Assembly: GCA_902791865.1 (NCBI GenBank)
Contig: CADAXK010000004.1
Span: 186,001-250,000 of the forward strand
Length of the DNA stretch: 64,000 nt
Direction of reading: 5' to 3'
Origin: an uncultured Bacteroidia bacterium
Lineage (GTDB): Bacteria > Bacteroidota > Bacteroidia > Bacteroidales > ML635J-15
The notes below the pieces were generated by a model, which did no database searches, was not told where the DNA came from, and was given only the letters and a program-made list of their open reading frames with translations. The position numbers and the translations under genes were made by a program. Position 1 is the first letter of the stretch. The number at the start of each line of letters is the position of its first letter. Positions 26,922 through 35,447 of the stretch are shown here, one piece after another.

Positions 26922-29237
26922 CTATTTCACAAAAATCAACTGCATACCTATTTCCAGTTTCATAAAGTCCCTGTAAGTTCCTGGATACAAAGACGGATTG
27001 AGCAAATCGGAAATCCTAAGTTTTGCATAAACGGAAACAATGTCGTAGGTTATTGCTGTCTTTACACCCCACTGAAACGGATTGATAAAGTCGTAATTCT
27101 TGTTTATGATTTTTGTCTTTCTGTAATTGTCCGTAATATCAGCTTGCCAAACCTGAACATAACGGTCTTCGAAATTCCACATTCCAAAAACGCCTAAATC
27201 CCATGTAAGTCCGTTGCTAAGAAGACCTCCGCTTGCAAGTTTTACGCGTTGGAACAATTCAATGTTAAGATTGGATGTACGGAATCTTTCTCGAATTAAA
27301 TTCGGATCACTAGACGCAAAGCTAACATAATTAATACCATCAAGAGCTTCGCCTCTATAGTCATCCAATCCCATACCTACGCCAAAAGCAAGGCTATATT
27401 TCTTGCAAGCGTTCCACTGCATACCGATAAGTGCCGAAAACGTTGACTTCTGCTTGTTTGTAGTGCCTTCAAAAGTCTTAACACCAGCAAAACCAGCGTT
27501 CATCTGCAACAGCAAATGTGTTTTCTTCGGCTTGCCGAACTCTCGTTTGCTCTGGTTCTCATTTCTCGACATTATCTTTGTTGCATCGGTAACTTTTGTG
27601 CTAGGCTGACGTGCATATACCAGATTTCCATCTTTGTTACCTTCAATCTTGTACGAGCCAACATATCCGTGGTAATACACATTTACAGTGAAAGGAGAAT
27701 ACATATCTATATTGCTTATGGAAATCTCAGCATCTCCCTCTGTATTAACATGTTCGTACGAATGCAATCTACCATCTTCACGCATAAGGTTGTAGAAAAC
27801 CTCGGTATTTTCTTCAAAATGCTGACACTTTATTTTCAGAGTGTTACCATCTTTTTCGAACTCGAATGTAGGTTCTACCGTCTTTTTTCCGCCTTCCACG
27901 AAATAACTTGCCTGCGGAACGCCATAACCCAACGCATAGTCGAAATACGGATAAATATCACCCGACTTTTCTATCTCATCCTTCAGTTGCATAGCGGTAA
28001 GTTCGCGTTTTGTCTGCCAAGCACATGCACCAAAGCCTGCTGCCAGAGGACACGAGAAAGAAGTTCCGTAAGCCATTGTCATTCCACCCTTGGGATTTGC
28101 TACGTACGCGTGACCAAAAGCGACAACATTCGGCTTGCGACGACCATCGGCAGTCGGTCCGTAGGATGAAAAGGCAATGTGGCGGTACTTGTTGAGCGAG
28201 TCGTCGATTCCACCGACCGAAATAACACTGTCGGCATCGGCAGGAGTAATAAGAACGTACCAGCTGGCATCGTCGGCCTCGTTGCCCATCGAGTTGAAAA
28301 CCAGCATACCTTTGCGAGCCGCCATGTTTGCAGCTTTGGCAACATGCGAAGTGCCGTCCATATCCTTTGTGTAGTACCTTTCCTTGCCATAGCCAAGCGA
28401 ACTGCTGATGATGTCGGCGCCATTCTGGTCTGCCCACTCCATTGCCTGTGTCCACCAAATTTCCTCCTTGAAAGGCTCTGGATTAACCTCGGTACGGGCA
28501 AGCAGAAATTCTGCACCTGTAGCCAAACCTAACTTCTTCACGCCAGTAGCGGTCTGGTAAACGCCTGCAATACAGCTCAAGGTCATTGTTCCGTGCGTAC
28601 TCCAGCTGTAAACGTATTCCTTTTTGTTCGGGAAGTTCCAAGTTTTGATGATTTGGTTGTTGTCGCGAAGGTGGCTAAAAATCTCGTGTTTGTCAACTTT
28701 CGGAAAACCGCCGTCAAATACGGCAATCCTGACGCCTTTACCATCGATGTTGTTTTCGGCAAACTTTTCGCCCTGCATCCTAAGAAGCTGAGGCAGAAGT
28801 TCGGGCTTCAGCATTTCGATGTCGTAGGCTTCATCGTTTTCTTCGTCAACCATACCGGCATACGAAGCGACAACCATTTCGCCAGCTATTTCAACAACTT
28901 GCAACACGAACGGCAATGCCTTTATCTTTTCGATGTTTGCACTTTCGGCCATAATGCCGACCGCATTGAACCAGCGCGATTCGCCGACAACTTCTTCCGA
29001 CAAAGCCGAAACAGCATCGACATAACCGCCATTGAGCGGATAATCGGTAATATCGTAGAGCGACAATCCCAACTTTTCTCGGCGTTCAATTGCCTTTGAG
29101 TCAAAGTATTCGTAAGGATTGAATGATGTATTCGCCTTATCGCGGAAAAATACCCAGTAGCATCCGGGAGTTGCTTTTGCAAACTGCGTTGCAATAAGCA
29201 AAGTTGCCAAAATCAACAAAATTTTCTTCATGGTCAT
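26922..29237 (-). CDS. Subtilisin-family (S8) protease fused to a C-terminal beta-barrel
   Basis: 771 residues from the ATG at 29237 (MTMKKILL; the ATG at 29231 is equally possible). Signal peptide, then an ~120-residue prodomain, then the S8 catalytic domain with Asp in IAVFDGGFPK (D175), His in WSTHGTMTLS (H215), oxyanion Asn in FNSMGNEADD (N319) and Ser in YGTSFSCPLAAG (S393). A beta domain (~455-545) and a polar linker follow. From about residue 595 the sequence alternates polar and hydrophobic residues in about eight strands (HLLLQMNAGFAGV, YSLAFGVGMGL, LTWDLGVFGMW, WGVKTAITYDIV, MKLEIGMQLIFVK), like a small outer-membrane barrel. There is no T9SS domain. The barrel could anchor the protease in the outer membrane. 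Confidence 0.82.
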   Translation of the reverse strand: MTMKKILLILATLLIATQFAKATPGCYWVFFRDKANTSFNPYEYFDSKAIERREKLGLSLYDITDYPLNGGYVDAVSALSEEVVGESRWFNAVGIMAESANIEKIKALPFVLQVVEIAGEMVVASYAGMVDEENDEAYDIEMLKPELLPQLLRMQGEKFAENNIDGKGVRIAVFDGGFPKVDKHEIFSHLRDNNQIIKTWNFPNKKEYVYSWSTHGTMTLSCIAGVYQTATGVKKLGLATGAEFLLARTEVNPEPFKEEIWWTQAMEWADQNGADIISSSLGYGKERYYTKDMDGTSHVAKAANMAARKGMLVFNSMGNEADDASWYVLITPADADSVISVGGIDDSLNKYRHIAFSSYGPTADGRRKPNVVAFGHAYVANPKGGMTMAYGTSFSCPLAAGFGACAWQTKRELTAMQLKDEIEKSGDIYPYFDYALGYGVPQASYFVEGGKKTVEPTFEFEKDGNTLKIKCQHFEENTEVFYNLMREDGRLHSYEHVNTEGDAEISISNIDMYSPFTVNVYYHGYVGSYKIEGNKDGNLVYARQPSTKVTDATKIMSRNENQSKREFGKPKKTHLLLQMNAGFAGVKTFEGTTNKQKSTFSALIGMQWNACKKYSLAFGVGMGLDDYRGEALDGINYVSFASSDPNLIRERFRTSNLNIELFQRVKLASGGLLSNGLTWDLGVFGMWNFEDRYVQVWQADITDNYRKTKIINKNYDFINPFQWGVKTAITYDIVSVYAKLRISDLLNPSLYPGTYRDFMKLEIGMQLIFVK

Positions 29238-29338
29238 ATTATTTTACTTTCTATGGGCTGACGCCCGGTTTCTACGTTTCGCTGTTTCTAGGTTTCTGGT
29301 TCAAGGTTCAAAGTTCAAGGTTGTGCTGGTTTCTGGTT

Positions 29339-29358
29339 GAAACGCGCCATGGCGCGTT
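29339..29358. repeat. 20-bp perfect palindrome in the protease/isomerase gap
   Basis: AAACGCGCCATGGCGCGTTT reads the same on both strands and contains the CGCGCCATGGCGCG core found at 21721-21734. Followed by T it could also fold as a terminator hairpin. Flanking sequence 29271-29450 is made of short direct repeats (GGTTTCTGGTT, CAACTCTCAACT) with no gene. Confidence 0.7.
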
Positions 29359-29457
29359 TTTACTAGTTGTGCCGTAGCGCGCTGCGACCGTACTATATAT
29401 ATTGTGATATCTCTCAACTTTCAACTCTCAACTCTCAACTTTTAACTCTTAACTCCC

Positions 29458-30606
29458 CTACACTACTCTAAATCCCTTATTTGTAAAGTATTCAGCAATA
29501 GCATCGGTGCAATCGCCATCAATAATAAGGTGATGGTTGCCGAGCGGGAATTCACGCAGCAGGAACAAGCCCTTCGATGTCATCTTTACCTTTACCTGTG
29601 TGCGACATGCAAAAGGAGAATCGCAGTTGTCAATGATTTCACCAAGCGAGAGGAAGCAATATTCCAACTTTCTGTCGATACGGAAAATAGTAATATTCTG
29701 CTTCTTCATTTCGCCCTTGACAGCTGCGTACTTTCCTGTCTCGTAATGAGTTGTGATTTCCATCTTGTCGAGCAGATTCTTCTGCACGGTGCAATGCGAG
29801 AATACGGCAGCCTCCTTGTCGGCAAAACTTAGATTAGCCATCCACGGAATCTTGCCTGTCAAACGCTTGACAATCATCATTCCCGTTGCCGAACACAAAT
29901 CGCCTTCGCATGCTGCTGGGAAACCGTAGTCGTTCATTGCCGACACTGGTAGACAAATCGTATTGCCAACCTTGCCTATCAGTCCAAAGCAACCTACTGT
30001 AACTGCATCAAGGTTATTCTGCTTGATGAGCGTGTCGAACTTCTTTACCAACGACAATTCCGAAGCAAAACTTTCGTGACCGAACCTGCCGAAATTTTCT
30101 GCGAAATTGCAGAAATCCTCGCCCTCAGGCAAAGCTAGAAATTCGTCCCAAGTAAAGTTAACAAGCTCAATGTCAAGCAAATCATCAAGCAAGTCCTCAT
30201 CGGGAATACTCGACACAAGCCAGTCGGAAATTCCGCCTATCACACCCAATCTTGCCTTTTTTTCGGATGCAGGAGGCGTAAGAAACCTTTCCAACTCACT
30301 GAGGCTTTGCAACTTATCCACATCGAAAAGTTTGGTATTGATACCCTTTTCGTTAAGATAAGCCTTCACCTCGGTAGCAGCAGCCCACGAGTTGCCGTTG
30401 CGCGATGCGAGGAAACAATATCGGTTCTTTGATTCAATCCTGTCAAGCACCTTGTGCTCCGTTCCCCCCGATAGGAACCATATAACATCAGGATTTGTCT
30501 GTACAAAAACATCGGACGTAAGGTTGAAACGTCCAAGAAAATCGGTGACGACGGACGACGGAGGGATGTCGCTGTCGTCGCCCGATGATGCTAAAAATAT
30601 TTTCAA
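29458..30606 (-). CDS. L-fucose/L-arabinose isomerase-like protein
   Basis: 382 residues. The start is a TTG at 30606 (MKIFLASSGDDS); no in-frame ATG or GTG lies between it and the ridA stop 27 bases upstream, and the next internal ATG would remove the first strand. The C-terminal half has the sugar-isomerase pattern AACEGDLCSATGMMIVKRLTG followed by PWMANLSF, as in the FucI/AraA C-terminal-related proteins of Bacteroidota, whose substrate is usually unknown. The N-terminal half is a Rossmann-like region with VIGGISDWLV. It forms an operon with ridA; the pairing gives no clear pathway. No fucose operon genes are nearby. Confidence 0.75.
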   Translation of the reverse strand: MKIFLASSGDDSDIPPSSVVTDFLGRFNLTSDVFVQTNPDVIWFLSGGTEHKVLDRIESKNRYCFLASRNGNSWAAATEVKAYLNEKGINTKLFDVDKLQSLSELERFLTPPASEKKARLGVIGGISDWLVSSIPDEDLLDDLLDIELVNFTWDEFLALPEGEDFCNFAENFGRFGHESFASELSLVKKFDTLIKQNNLDAVTVGCFGLIGKVGNTICLPVSAMNDYGFPAACEGDLCSATGMMIVKRLTGKIPWMANLSFADKEAAVFSHCTVQKNLLDKMEITTHYETGKYAAVKGEMKKQNITIFRIDRKLEYCFLSLGEIIDNCDSPFACRTQVKVKMTSKGLFLLREFPLGNHHLIIDGDCTDAIAEYFTNKGFRVV

Positions 30607-30633
30607 AGCTGTAAATTTAAGTTCTACAATCGA

Positions 30634-31008
30634 CTACTTAGCAGCAATCATTTCAATTTCTACAAGAGCCTTCTTGGGGAGTTCCTTTACAGCGAAAGCT
30701 GCTCTTGCGGGAGGATTTGCGGTGAAATACTTTCCGTAAACAGCATTCATGTCGGCAAAATAGCTCATGTCGGCGAGCAAGCAGGTTGACTTAACAACAT
30801 TGTCGAAAGTACAGCCGGCAGCCTTAAGGATAGCTTCCAAGTTCTTCATGCTCTGTTCGGTCTGTGCAGTAATACCTTCGGGCATAGTTCCCGTTTTGGG
30901 GTCGATTGGCAACTGACCTGAAATAAAAATCATACCGTTTGCCTCAACAGCCTGGCTATAAGGTCCGATTGCTGCAGGCGCATTGTCTGAGTGAATTATG
31001 TTCTTCAT
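30634..31008 (-). CDS. ridA: RidA family enamine/imine deaminase
   Basis: 124 residues from the ATG at 31008 (MKNIIHSDNAPAAIGPYSQA); the longer frame adds nine residues from a non-ATG start. RidA hydrolyses reactive enamines formed by PLP enzymes such as threonine dehydratase, protecting them from 2-aminoacrylate. Seen: AIGPYSQAV, FISGQLPIDP, NPPARAAF with the substrate-binding Arg, and LVEIEMIAAK with the active-site Glu. The length matches the family. A minus-strand TACTTTTG at 31033-31040 is a likely -7 box. The isomerase-like gene follows 27 bases after its stop. Confidence 0.93.
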   Translation of the reverse strand: MKNIIHSDNAPAAIGPYSQAVEANGMIFISGQLPIDPKTGTMPEGITAQTEQSMKNLEAILKAAGCTFDNVVKSTCLLADMSYFADMNAVYGKYFTANPPARAAFAVKELPKKALVEIEMIAAK

Positions 31009-31032
31009 ATCTTTACTTATTAAATTAAAAGA

Positions 31033-31040
31033 CAAAAGTA
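31033..31040 (-). promoter_or_regulatory. -7 box for ridA operon
   Basis: TACTTTTG on the minus strand, 25 bases before the ridA ATG. No TTTG box is seen at 19 bp, so support is partial. Confidence 0.4.
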
Positions 31041-31255
31041 ATACGAATATTCGTTATATTGAGTTTTTTTGTTGATTTTTTCGTTTGAATTTACAATTAA
31101 ATAGCCCGCACCTCGCAATACATTTTTTCAAATAAATCTTTCCCGTACAAAATAAAACCATTAAAATTGCGTTGATATATCGTGGTAACACACAATAGAA
31201 ACTTATTAACTAGATAATTATGAGTAGGTTTAATTTTCACATAAATCGGCAAATT

Positions 31256-31651
31256 ATGCATAGACTATTCTTCATTTTAATGATGATTATTCCATTCGCC
31301 ACTTATGCACAGAAAAACAATGTAATTGAATTGCCATCAGGTCTAAAAGTTGCAACTGATGACGAGTACGGAATATTCAAATGGGCGGAGGCAAAGAAAA
31401 AATGCGAAAACAAAGGCGAAGGCTGGTCTTTGCCGACAAAGGAGGAACTTGTCGAAATATACCAATACAAGGATACGATAAAAGGTTTTACCGACAGTTG
31501 GTACTGGAGCCTATCTACAGACGGGTCGTCGGATTACTATTTTGACGTAAATCCCGACTATGGAAATGCGTGGAACTTGATTTTCAGCAATGGAATATTA
31601 GTTTCCAACTCAAAGACATATACTATAAAAGCGCGTTGCGTAAAACATTAA
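31256..31651 (+). CDS. Small exported DUF1566/FISUMP-like protein
   Basis: 131 residues from the ATG at 31256, chosen because it gives a clean signal peptide (MHRLFFILMMIIPFATYAQ); an in-frame ATG at 31220 would add a polar extension. The mature part is one Lcl/DUF1566-like fold: KWAEAKKKCENKGEGWSLP, then TKEELVEIY, SWYWSLST and the ending KARCVKH. These modules occur at the ends of Bacteroidota and Fibrobacter surface proteins, as in the FISUMP domain at the end of the 31928-35128 product (GFSVRCVKD). Function unknown. It lies upstream of the tRNA gene on the same strand; no promoter was recognised in 31041-31255. Confidence 0.75.
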   Translation: MHRLFFILMMIIPFATYAQKNNVIELPSGLKVATDDEYGIFKWAEAKKKCENKGEGWSLPTKEELVEIYQYKDTIKGFTDSWYWSLSTDGSSDYYFDVNPDYGNAWNLIFSNGILVSNSKTYTIKARCVKH

Positions 31652-31708
31652 TTAATAAAAGGACTGTCATTTTTTCAGCGAACATTATCAAAAAAAGTTG
31701 AAAATAAT

Positions 31709-31739
31709 TTTGCACTATAAAATATTTGCAGTACTTTTG
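31709..31739 (+). promoter_or_regulatory. Consensus promoter for the tRNA gene
   Basis: TTTG at 31709-31712, 19-bp spacer, TACTTTTG at 31732-31739. Full match to the Bacteroidota consensus, 24 bases before the mature 5' end. Confidence 0.8.
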
Positions 31740-31762
31740 CAGTCCGTTTCCGAAAGGAACGA

Positions 31763-31836
31763 GGTCCCATAGCTCAGTTGGTTAGAGCACCTGACTCATA
31801 ATCAGGGGGTCCTAGGTTCAAGCCCTAGTGGGACCA
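31763..31836 (+). tRNA. tRNA with anticodon CAT (elongator Met or Ile2)
   Basis: 74 bases fold as a cloverleaf: acceptor GGTCCCA/TGGGACC, D-arm AGCTCAGTTGGTTAGAGCA, anticodon arm CCTGACTCATAATCAGG, T-arm CCTAGGTTCAAGCCCTAG, discriminator A. CCA is not encoded (CGA follows). The loop CTCATAA is shared by elongator tRNA-Met and by tRNA-Ile2, in which TilS converts the C to lysidine, so the amino acid cannot be fixed by eye. The first pair is G-C, so it is not initiator tRNA. Confidence 0.95.
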
Positions 31837-31837
31837 C

Positions 31838-31866
31838 GAAAAAGCCACAGATTCTGTGGCTTTTTT
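31838..31866 (+). terminator. Terminator after the tRNA
   Basis: Stem GCCACAG (31844-31850) with CTGTGGC (31854-31860), loop ATT, flanked by A-run and six T. Confidence 0.85.
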
Positions 31867-31876
31867 GTTTACCCAT

Positions 31877-31904
31877 AAAAAAACAGGCAGCCAATCGACT
31901 GCCC
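31877..31904 (-). terminator. Terminator after the Cys-repeat/FISUMP gene
   Basis: On the minus strand GGGCAG ... CTGCC (plus 31886-31890 with 31899-31903) is followed by seven T (plus A-run 31877-31883). It lies 24 bases past the stop. Confidence 0.75.
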
Positions 31905-31927
31905 ATTTTTATAATTTGGTATTATTC

Positions 31928-34900
31928 CTAATCCTTTACGCAACGAACACTGAATCCCCATGTAAGGGCCTTAGATTCGATCACAACCGAAGGTGAATCA
32001 TACTTGATTAGTGCACGTTGTTCAGAAGTAGATGTCCACCAGTTGGCTTCTTTAGTAATTTGAGCAAAAGAATTTGTTGTTATATTGCCATTGCCAGAAC
32101 CTAAGTATCCACCTGGTTTACCGTTGAAAGCAGACGAATTATTATCCTGCATATTATTTCCAACAGCACAATTCACATCGCTCGAAGACCATAGTTCGTT
32201 TGGTTCGTTTGCAGCCATCGACTTTGCCACATTTGCCGTATTCGTTCCACAATATTCGCCATGAGCTCCCAAATATGTTACCAGAGTCTCCCACTCCGAC
32301 TGGCTTGGCAAATGCCAACCTTCTGGACAAGCCGTCTGTGCAGCAGCAGGATAATTGTACAGCACTCCGTATGTAGTATAGTTTGGCCTATTATGAGCTG
32401 TTCCCACATTTGGAGTCCCACTTGGGGCATAACCATACACATAATATTTCGGGTCAGTAGGACTCCTATCCTTATGCACCTCTGGCAAATACTTCATATT
32501 CTCGGTTGTCCATACCTGGTTGCCATATTCCATGGAAAGATATGTATTGCCATCACGCGTATCGTATACTCGCTCATGATATACTAGGTGCAAGGTTACT
32601 ATACTGTCGCAACCATTTGCGGCAGTAAATCTCTGCTGGTAATCGCCACTTTGTGTATACATTTCGTTGTTCCATATCTTCGGACCCAATGTATCGTAAC
32701 GGCTATCCAAATATGTCGTACGGAACACATCGTATACACTGCCTTCGCTTATATCAAACGGACCGTAAGCTGTATCCCACAATTCATGTTCCACACTATA
32801 TTTTACAGTCAGATTCAATGTCACAACACTATCACATCCATGTACCGAGTGCAATGTCTTTGTATACGAACCACTTGTAGTGTATGTAGTACCTTCCCAT
32901 TCGTAGGAATCGCAAGCTTCGCGAGTGTCCGTCACATTATAGCTATCATTTATTGTAAGACGTAAAGTTACAACACTATCGCAATCATAAATGTTTATCA
33001 ATGTCTTGGTATACGTTCCACTTGTAGTATAAGTTTGTCCCTGCCATACGTAAGAATCACAAGCAGCCTGCACATCTTCTATATTATTTGGAGAACCAAT
33101 GAAAAGGTGCATAGTTACTGTACTGTCGCAATACAAAACTGGAGTCACATGCCTTTCATAGTCGCCACTCGCATTGAAAGTTTCGCCATTCCATTGGAAC
33201 GAACCGCAAGCATATTGTGTAAATTCAGTTTGAATGTCTCCAAATATATTAATAGTGTATGTCACCGTGCTGTCGCATCCATTTACTGCAGTATATGTAA
33301 CTACTCGAGTACAAGATTCCGTTATACGTTCTCCATTAAGATTATACTCACGGCAAGCATTTATTGTTTTGTCACTAGTAACAGAATGATTTACTGTAAG
33401 ATGCAGTGTAATTATACTATCACAACCTTCATGATTGCCCCATGTAATTACATGCTCGTAGTTTCCTGAAGTTGTATATTCTTCGCCCCACCATGTATAC
33501 GAATCACACGCAACTACTGTTTCTTCCGAATAAGTGTTGTGACCAACTGTAAGATGCAGACGAACAATACTATCACAATAATTGTTCGGATGATGATGAA
33601 TATCATACACACCCGACTGCGTATATGTCTGTCCTTCGAAAACGAAAGAATCACAACCGTCCTCGAATATATCTACTATTGTATCATTAATAACCGTAAG
33701 ATGCAACTCTATAATGCTGTCACATCCTGTATATGGATTGTCCAATGTCTCGGTATAAGTACCCGATGTTGTATAAGTGTGTCCATAAAATTCGAACTGT
33801 CCGCAAGCCAACCTATCGACTCTGGTAAAGCCCGTGCGATTGAGAGTCAAATTTAGCCTTACAATGCTGTCGCAACCGTGCTGGTTAATGAGATGCACCG
33901 TATCGGTATCATTATTTCCATAATATGTACGTCCATTTATCCATGTGAACTGGTCACAGGCATGCACAACATCAACTACATCATCGGTCAGATTTGTAAA
34001 GTGGAAATGCACAATGCTGTCGCACCAGTACTGCGTCTGGAAATGACGGACATAATCGCCTGTTTCATAGAAAGTTTCGCCGTTCCATGTAGCGCTGTAG
34101 CAGTCCGACTCATAAATATGATTCACAATACTGTCTGCCCTAGTGAAATGCAAGGTAACAATACTGTCGCAACCGCCACGCGATATAAGTTCCGCAACAT
34201 AATCACCTGTTGTGGTACAACTTATTTCATTCCAATAAGTAGACTGGCAAGCCGTTATACTTTCCTCTGTCCGTGTTGGATGGTCAATTATTACATCTAT
34301 GACTACAACACTGTCGCAACCACCAGCTGACGTAAGATTTAAAGTTGCCGCGCGACTAGTGCTTTCATAATAAGTTACGCCATTCAGCTCATAAAAATCG
34401 CATCCGTATCTTTTGTCGACATTCATAGTATAGCGGCAATACGGAATATTGAAATGAATGGTAATGTCCTCGCTATCGTTCTGCACCTGATTCAAAGTTG
34501 CATCAAAAACAATATTATTATATGTCGTGTATGCCTGATATTCCATCTCGTCGCCCAAGTCGAATTCGTTAGCTACAACGGCCTTCGAGCTAACAGTAAT
34601 GTCGGAACTCGATTTTAGCACCATGCTGTTGACCCCGCAACTTCCAAGGTTTACCATCTTGACCATGTGTCTTCCGGTGCTTGTCACGGCTGTCAGGAAA
34701 TATGTCTGAGGAATAGCCAGTGTTATTTCGAAAAGATGTTCGCCAGCAGGCAATTTTCCATTATACGAGAGGTACTCCCTGCCTCCTGCATCAAACACTT
34801 GTAATGTCACATTGCCACCTTCGTACAAGTTTAACATGGCTTCGGTAACACAATTGAACGGATTAGGCACATTCTGCTCCAAACCCGACTGCTTCACATT

Positions 34901-35128
34901 AAGCATCGGAACAGCAAGCGCCTCCAACAACACTACCGTATCGGGATAATAAATCATCTGCTCCCATTGCCGTGTAATATCGCTAATCTTCAGACTATCA
35001 ATCTGCTGATACCTTTCTTCTGTAACTACTCCTCCACTACCGCGACCGGTAAAACTTAGCGTCACTGTCTGCGAAAACATTGACACACTCACCAACATGC
35101 ATATAGTTAAAATAAAAAGTCTCTTCAT
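31928..35128 (-). CDS. Secreted Cys-repeat surface protein with C-terminal FISUMP domain
   Basis: 1066 residues from the ATG at 35128 (MKRLFILTICMLVSVSMFSQ, signal peptide); an ATG at 35140 would add four residues. After a beta module with IDSLKISDITRQWEQ and YYPDTVVLL comes QNVPNPFNCVTEAML, which resembles a T9SS-type domain moved to an internal position. Then come about twelve ~55-residue units, each with one Cys in ACDSYTWxG and one in GCDSIVTLHLTV, likely one disulfide per unit. The C-terminus (CPEGWHLPSQSEWETL ... GFSVRCVKD) is a FISUMP domain. It is probably surface-exposed, with an adhesive or carbohydrate-linked role guessed only from family context. Its N-terminal module recurs in the partial gene at 62711. 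Confidence 0.82.
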   Translation of the reverse strand: MKRLFILTICMLVSVSMFSQTVTLSFTGRGSGGVVTEERYQQIDSLKISDITRQWEQMIYYPDTVVLLEALAVPMLNVKQSGLEQNVPNPFNCVTEAMLNLYEGGNVTLQVFDAGGREYLSYNGKLPAGEHLFEITLAIPQTYFLTAVTSTGRHMVKMVNLGSCGVNSMVLKSSSDITVSSKAVVANEFDLGDEMEYQAYTTYNNIVFDATLNQVQNDSEDITIHFNIPYCRYTMNVDKRYGCDFYELNGVTYYESTSRAATLNLTSAGGCDSVVVIDVIIDHPTRTEESITACQSTYWNEISCTTTGDYVAELISRGGCDSIVTLHFTRADSIVNHIYESDCYSATWNGETFYETGDYVRHFQTQYWCDSIVHFHFTNLTDDVVDVVHACDQFTWINGRTYYGNNDTDTVHLINQHGCDSIVRLNLTLNRTGFTRVDRLACGQFEFYGHTYTTSGTYTETLDNPYTGCDSIIELHLTVINDTIVDIFEDGCDSFVFEGQTYTQSGVYDIHHHPNNYCDSIVRLHLTVGHNTYSEETVVACDSYTWWGEEYTTSGNYEHVITWGNHEGCDSIITLHLTVNHSVTSDKTINACREYNLNGERITESCTRVVTYTAVNGCDSTVTYTINIFGDIQTEFTQYACGSFQWNGETFNASGDYERHVTPVLYCDSTVTMHLFIGSPNNIEDVQAACDSYVWQGQTYTTSGTYTKTLINIYDCDSVVTLRLTINDSYNVTDTREACDSYEWEGTTYTTSGSYTKTLHSVHGCDSVVTLNLTVKYSVEHELWDTAYGPFDISEGSVYDVFRTTYLDSRYDTLGPKIWNNEMYTQSGDYQQRFTAANGCDSIVTLHLVYHERVYDTRDGNTYLSMEYGNQVWTTENMKYLPEVHKDRSPTDPKYYVYGYAPSGTPNVGTAHNRPNYTTYGVLYNYPAAAQTACPEGWHLPSQSEWETLVTYLGAHGEYCGTNTANVAKSMAANEPNELWSSSDVNCAVGNNMQDNNSSAFNGKPGGYLGSGNGNITTNSFAQITKEANWWTSTSEQRALIKYDSPSVVIESKALTWGFSVRCVKD
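32570..34440 (-). repeat. About twelve in-frame repeats encoding two-Cys domains
   Basis: Units of roughly 150-165 bp. On the plus strand each shows an anti-sense signature around ACTATCGCAACC or CTGTCGCA (GCDSIV) and GAATCGCAAGC (ACDS). Sequence similarity between units is moderate, so the array is older than the esterase repeats. Confidence 0.75.
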
Positions 35129-35377
35129 ACAGTATTCCATTACTTGTTAATAAATCTTTTGCATAATCCGCTACCATATCCTATAGGCGAAAACATCAAG
35201 TCCAATTGCCAACAGCCGTATGTTTTGCAAAAATGCATTTGAGTTTCAGCAAATTAAACAAAAGCAATCAAAATGTAAAGATAAACAAATATATGCAACT
35301 AGCCAAACCTTGACATATTTTTTTTCAACAACACATTCAAACCTAAAAAAATATCAAAAAAAATAACTACAAGGTCA

Positions 35378-35407
35378 TTTGTATTCATTAAAATTTCATT
35401 ATCTTTG
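35378..35407 (+). promoter_or_regulatory. Promoter of the glycogen synthase-phosphorylase gene
   Basis: TTTG at 35378-35381, 18 bp, TATCTTTG at 35400-35407, with the ATG at 35448. The rest of the 319-bp divergent gap (35129-35447) is A/T-rich; TATATTTG on the minus strand (35286-35293) may be a -7 box for the opposite gene but has no well-spaced partner. Confidence 0.75.
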
Positions 35408-35447
35408 TTGACCTAAAAAATATCGTTTATCAAAAAATAATTCATAT

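Noticed and set aside
31763..31836. Firm assignment as tRNA-Met
   Set aside because: The anticodon CAT with loop CTCATAA fits elongator Met and Ile2 equally; identity depends on TilS recognition features I cannot settle by eye.
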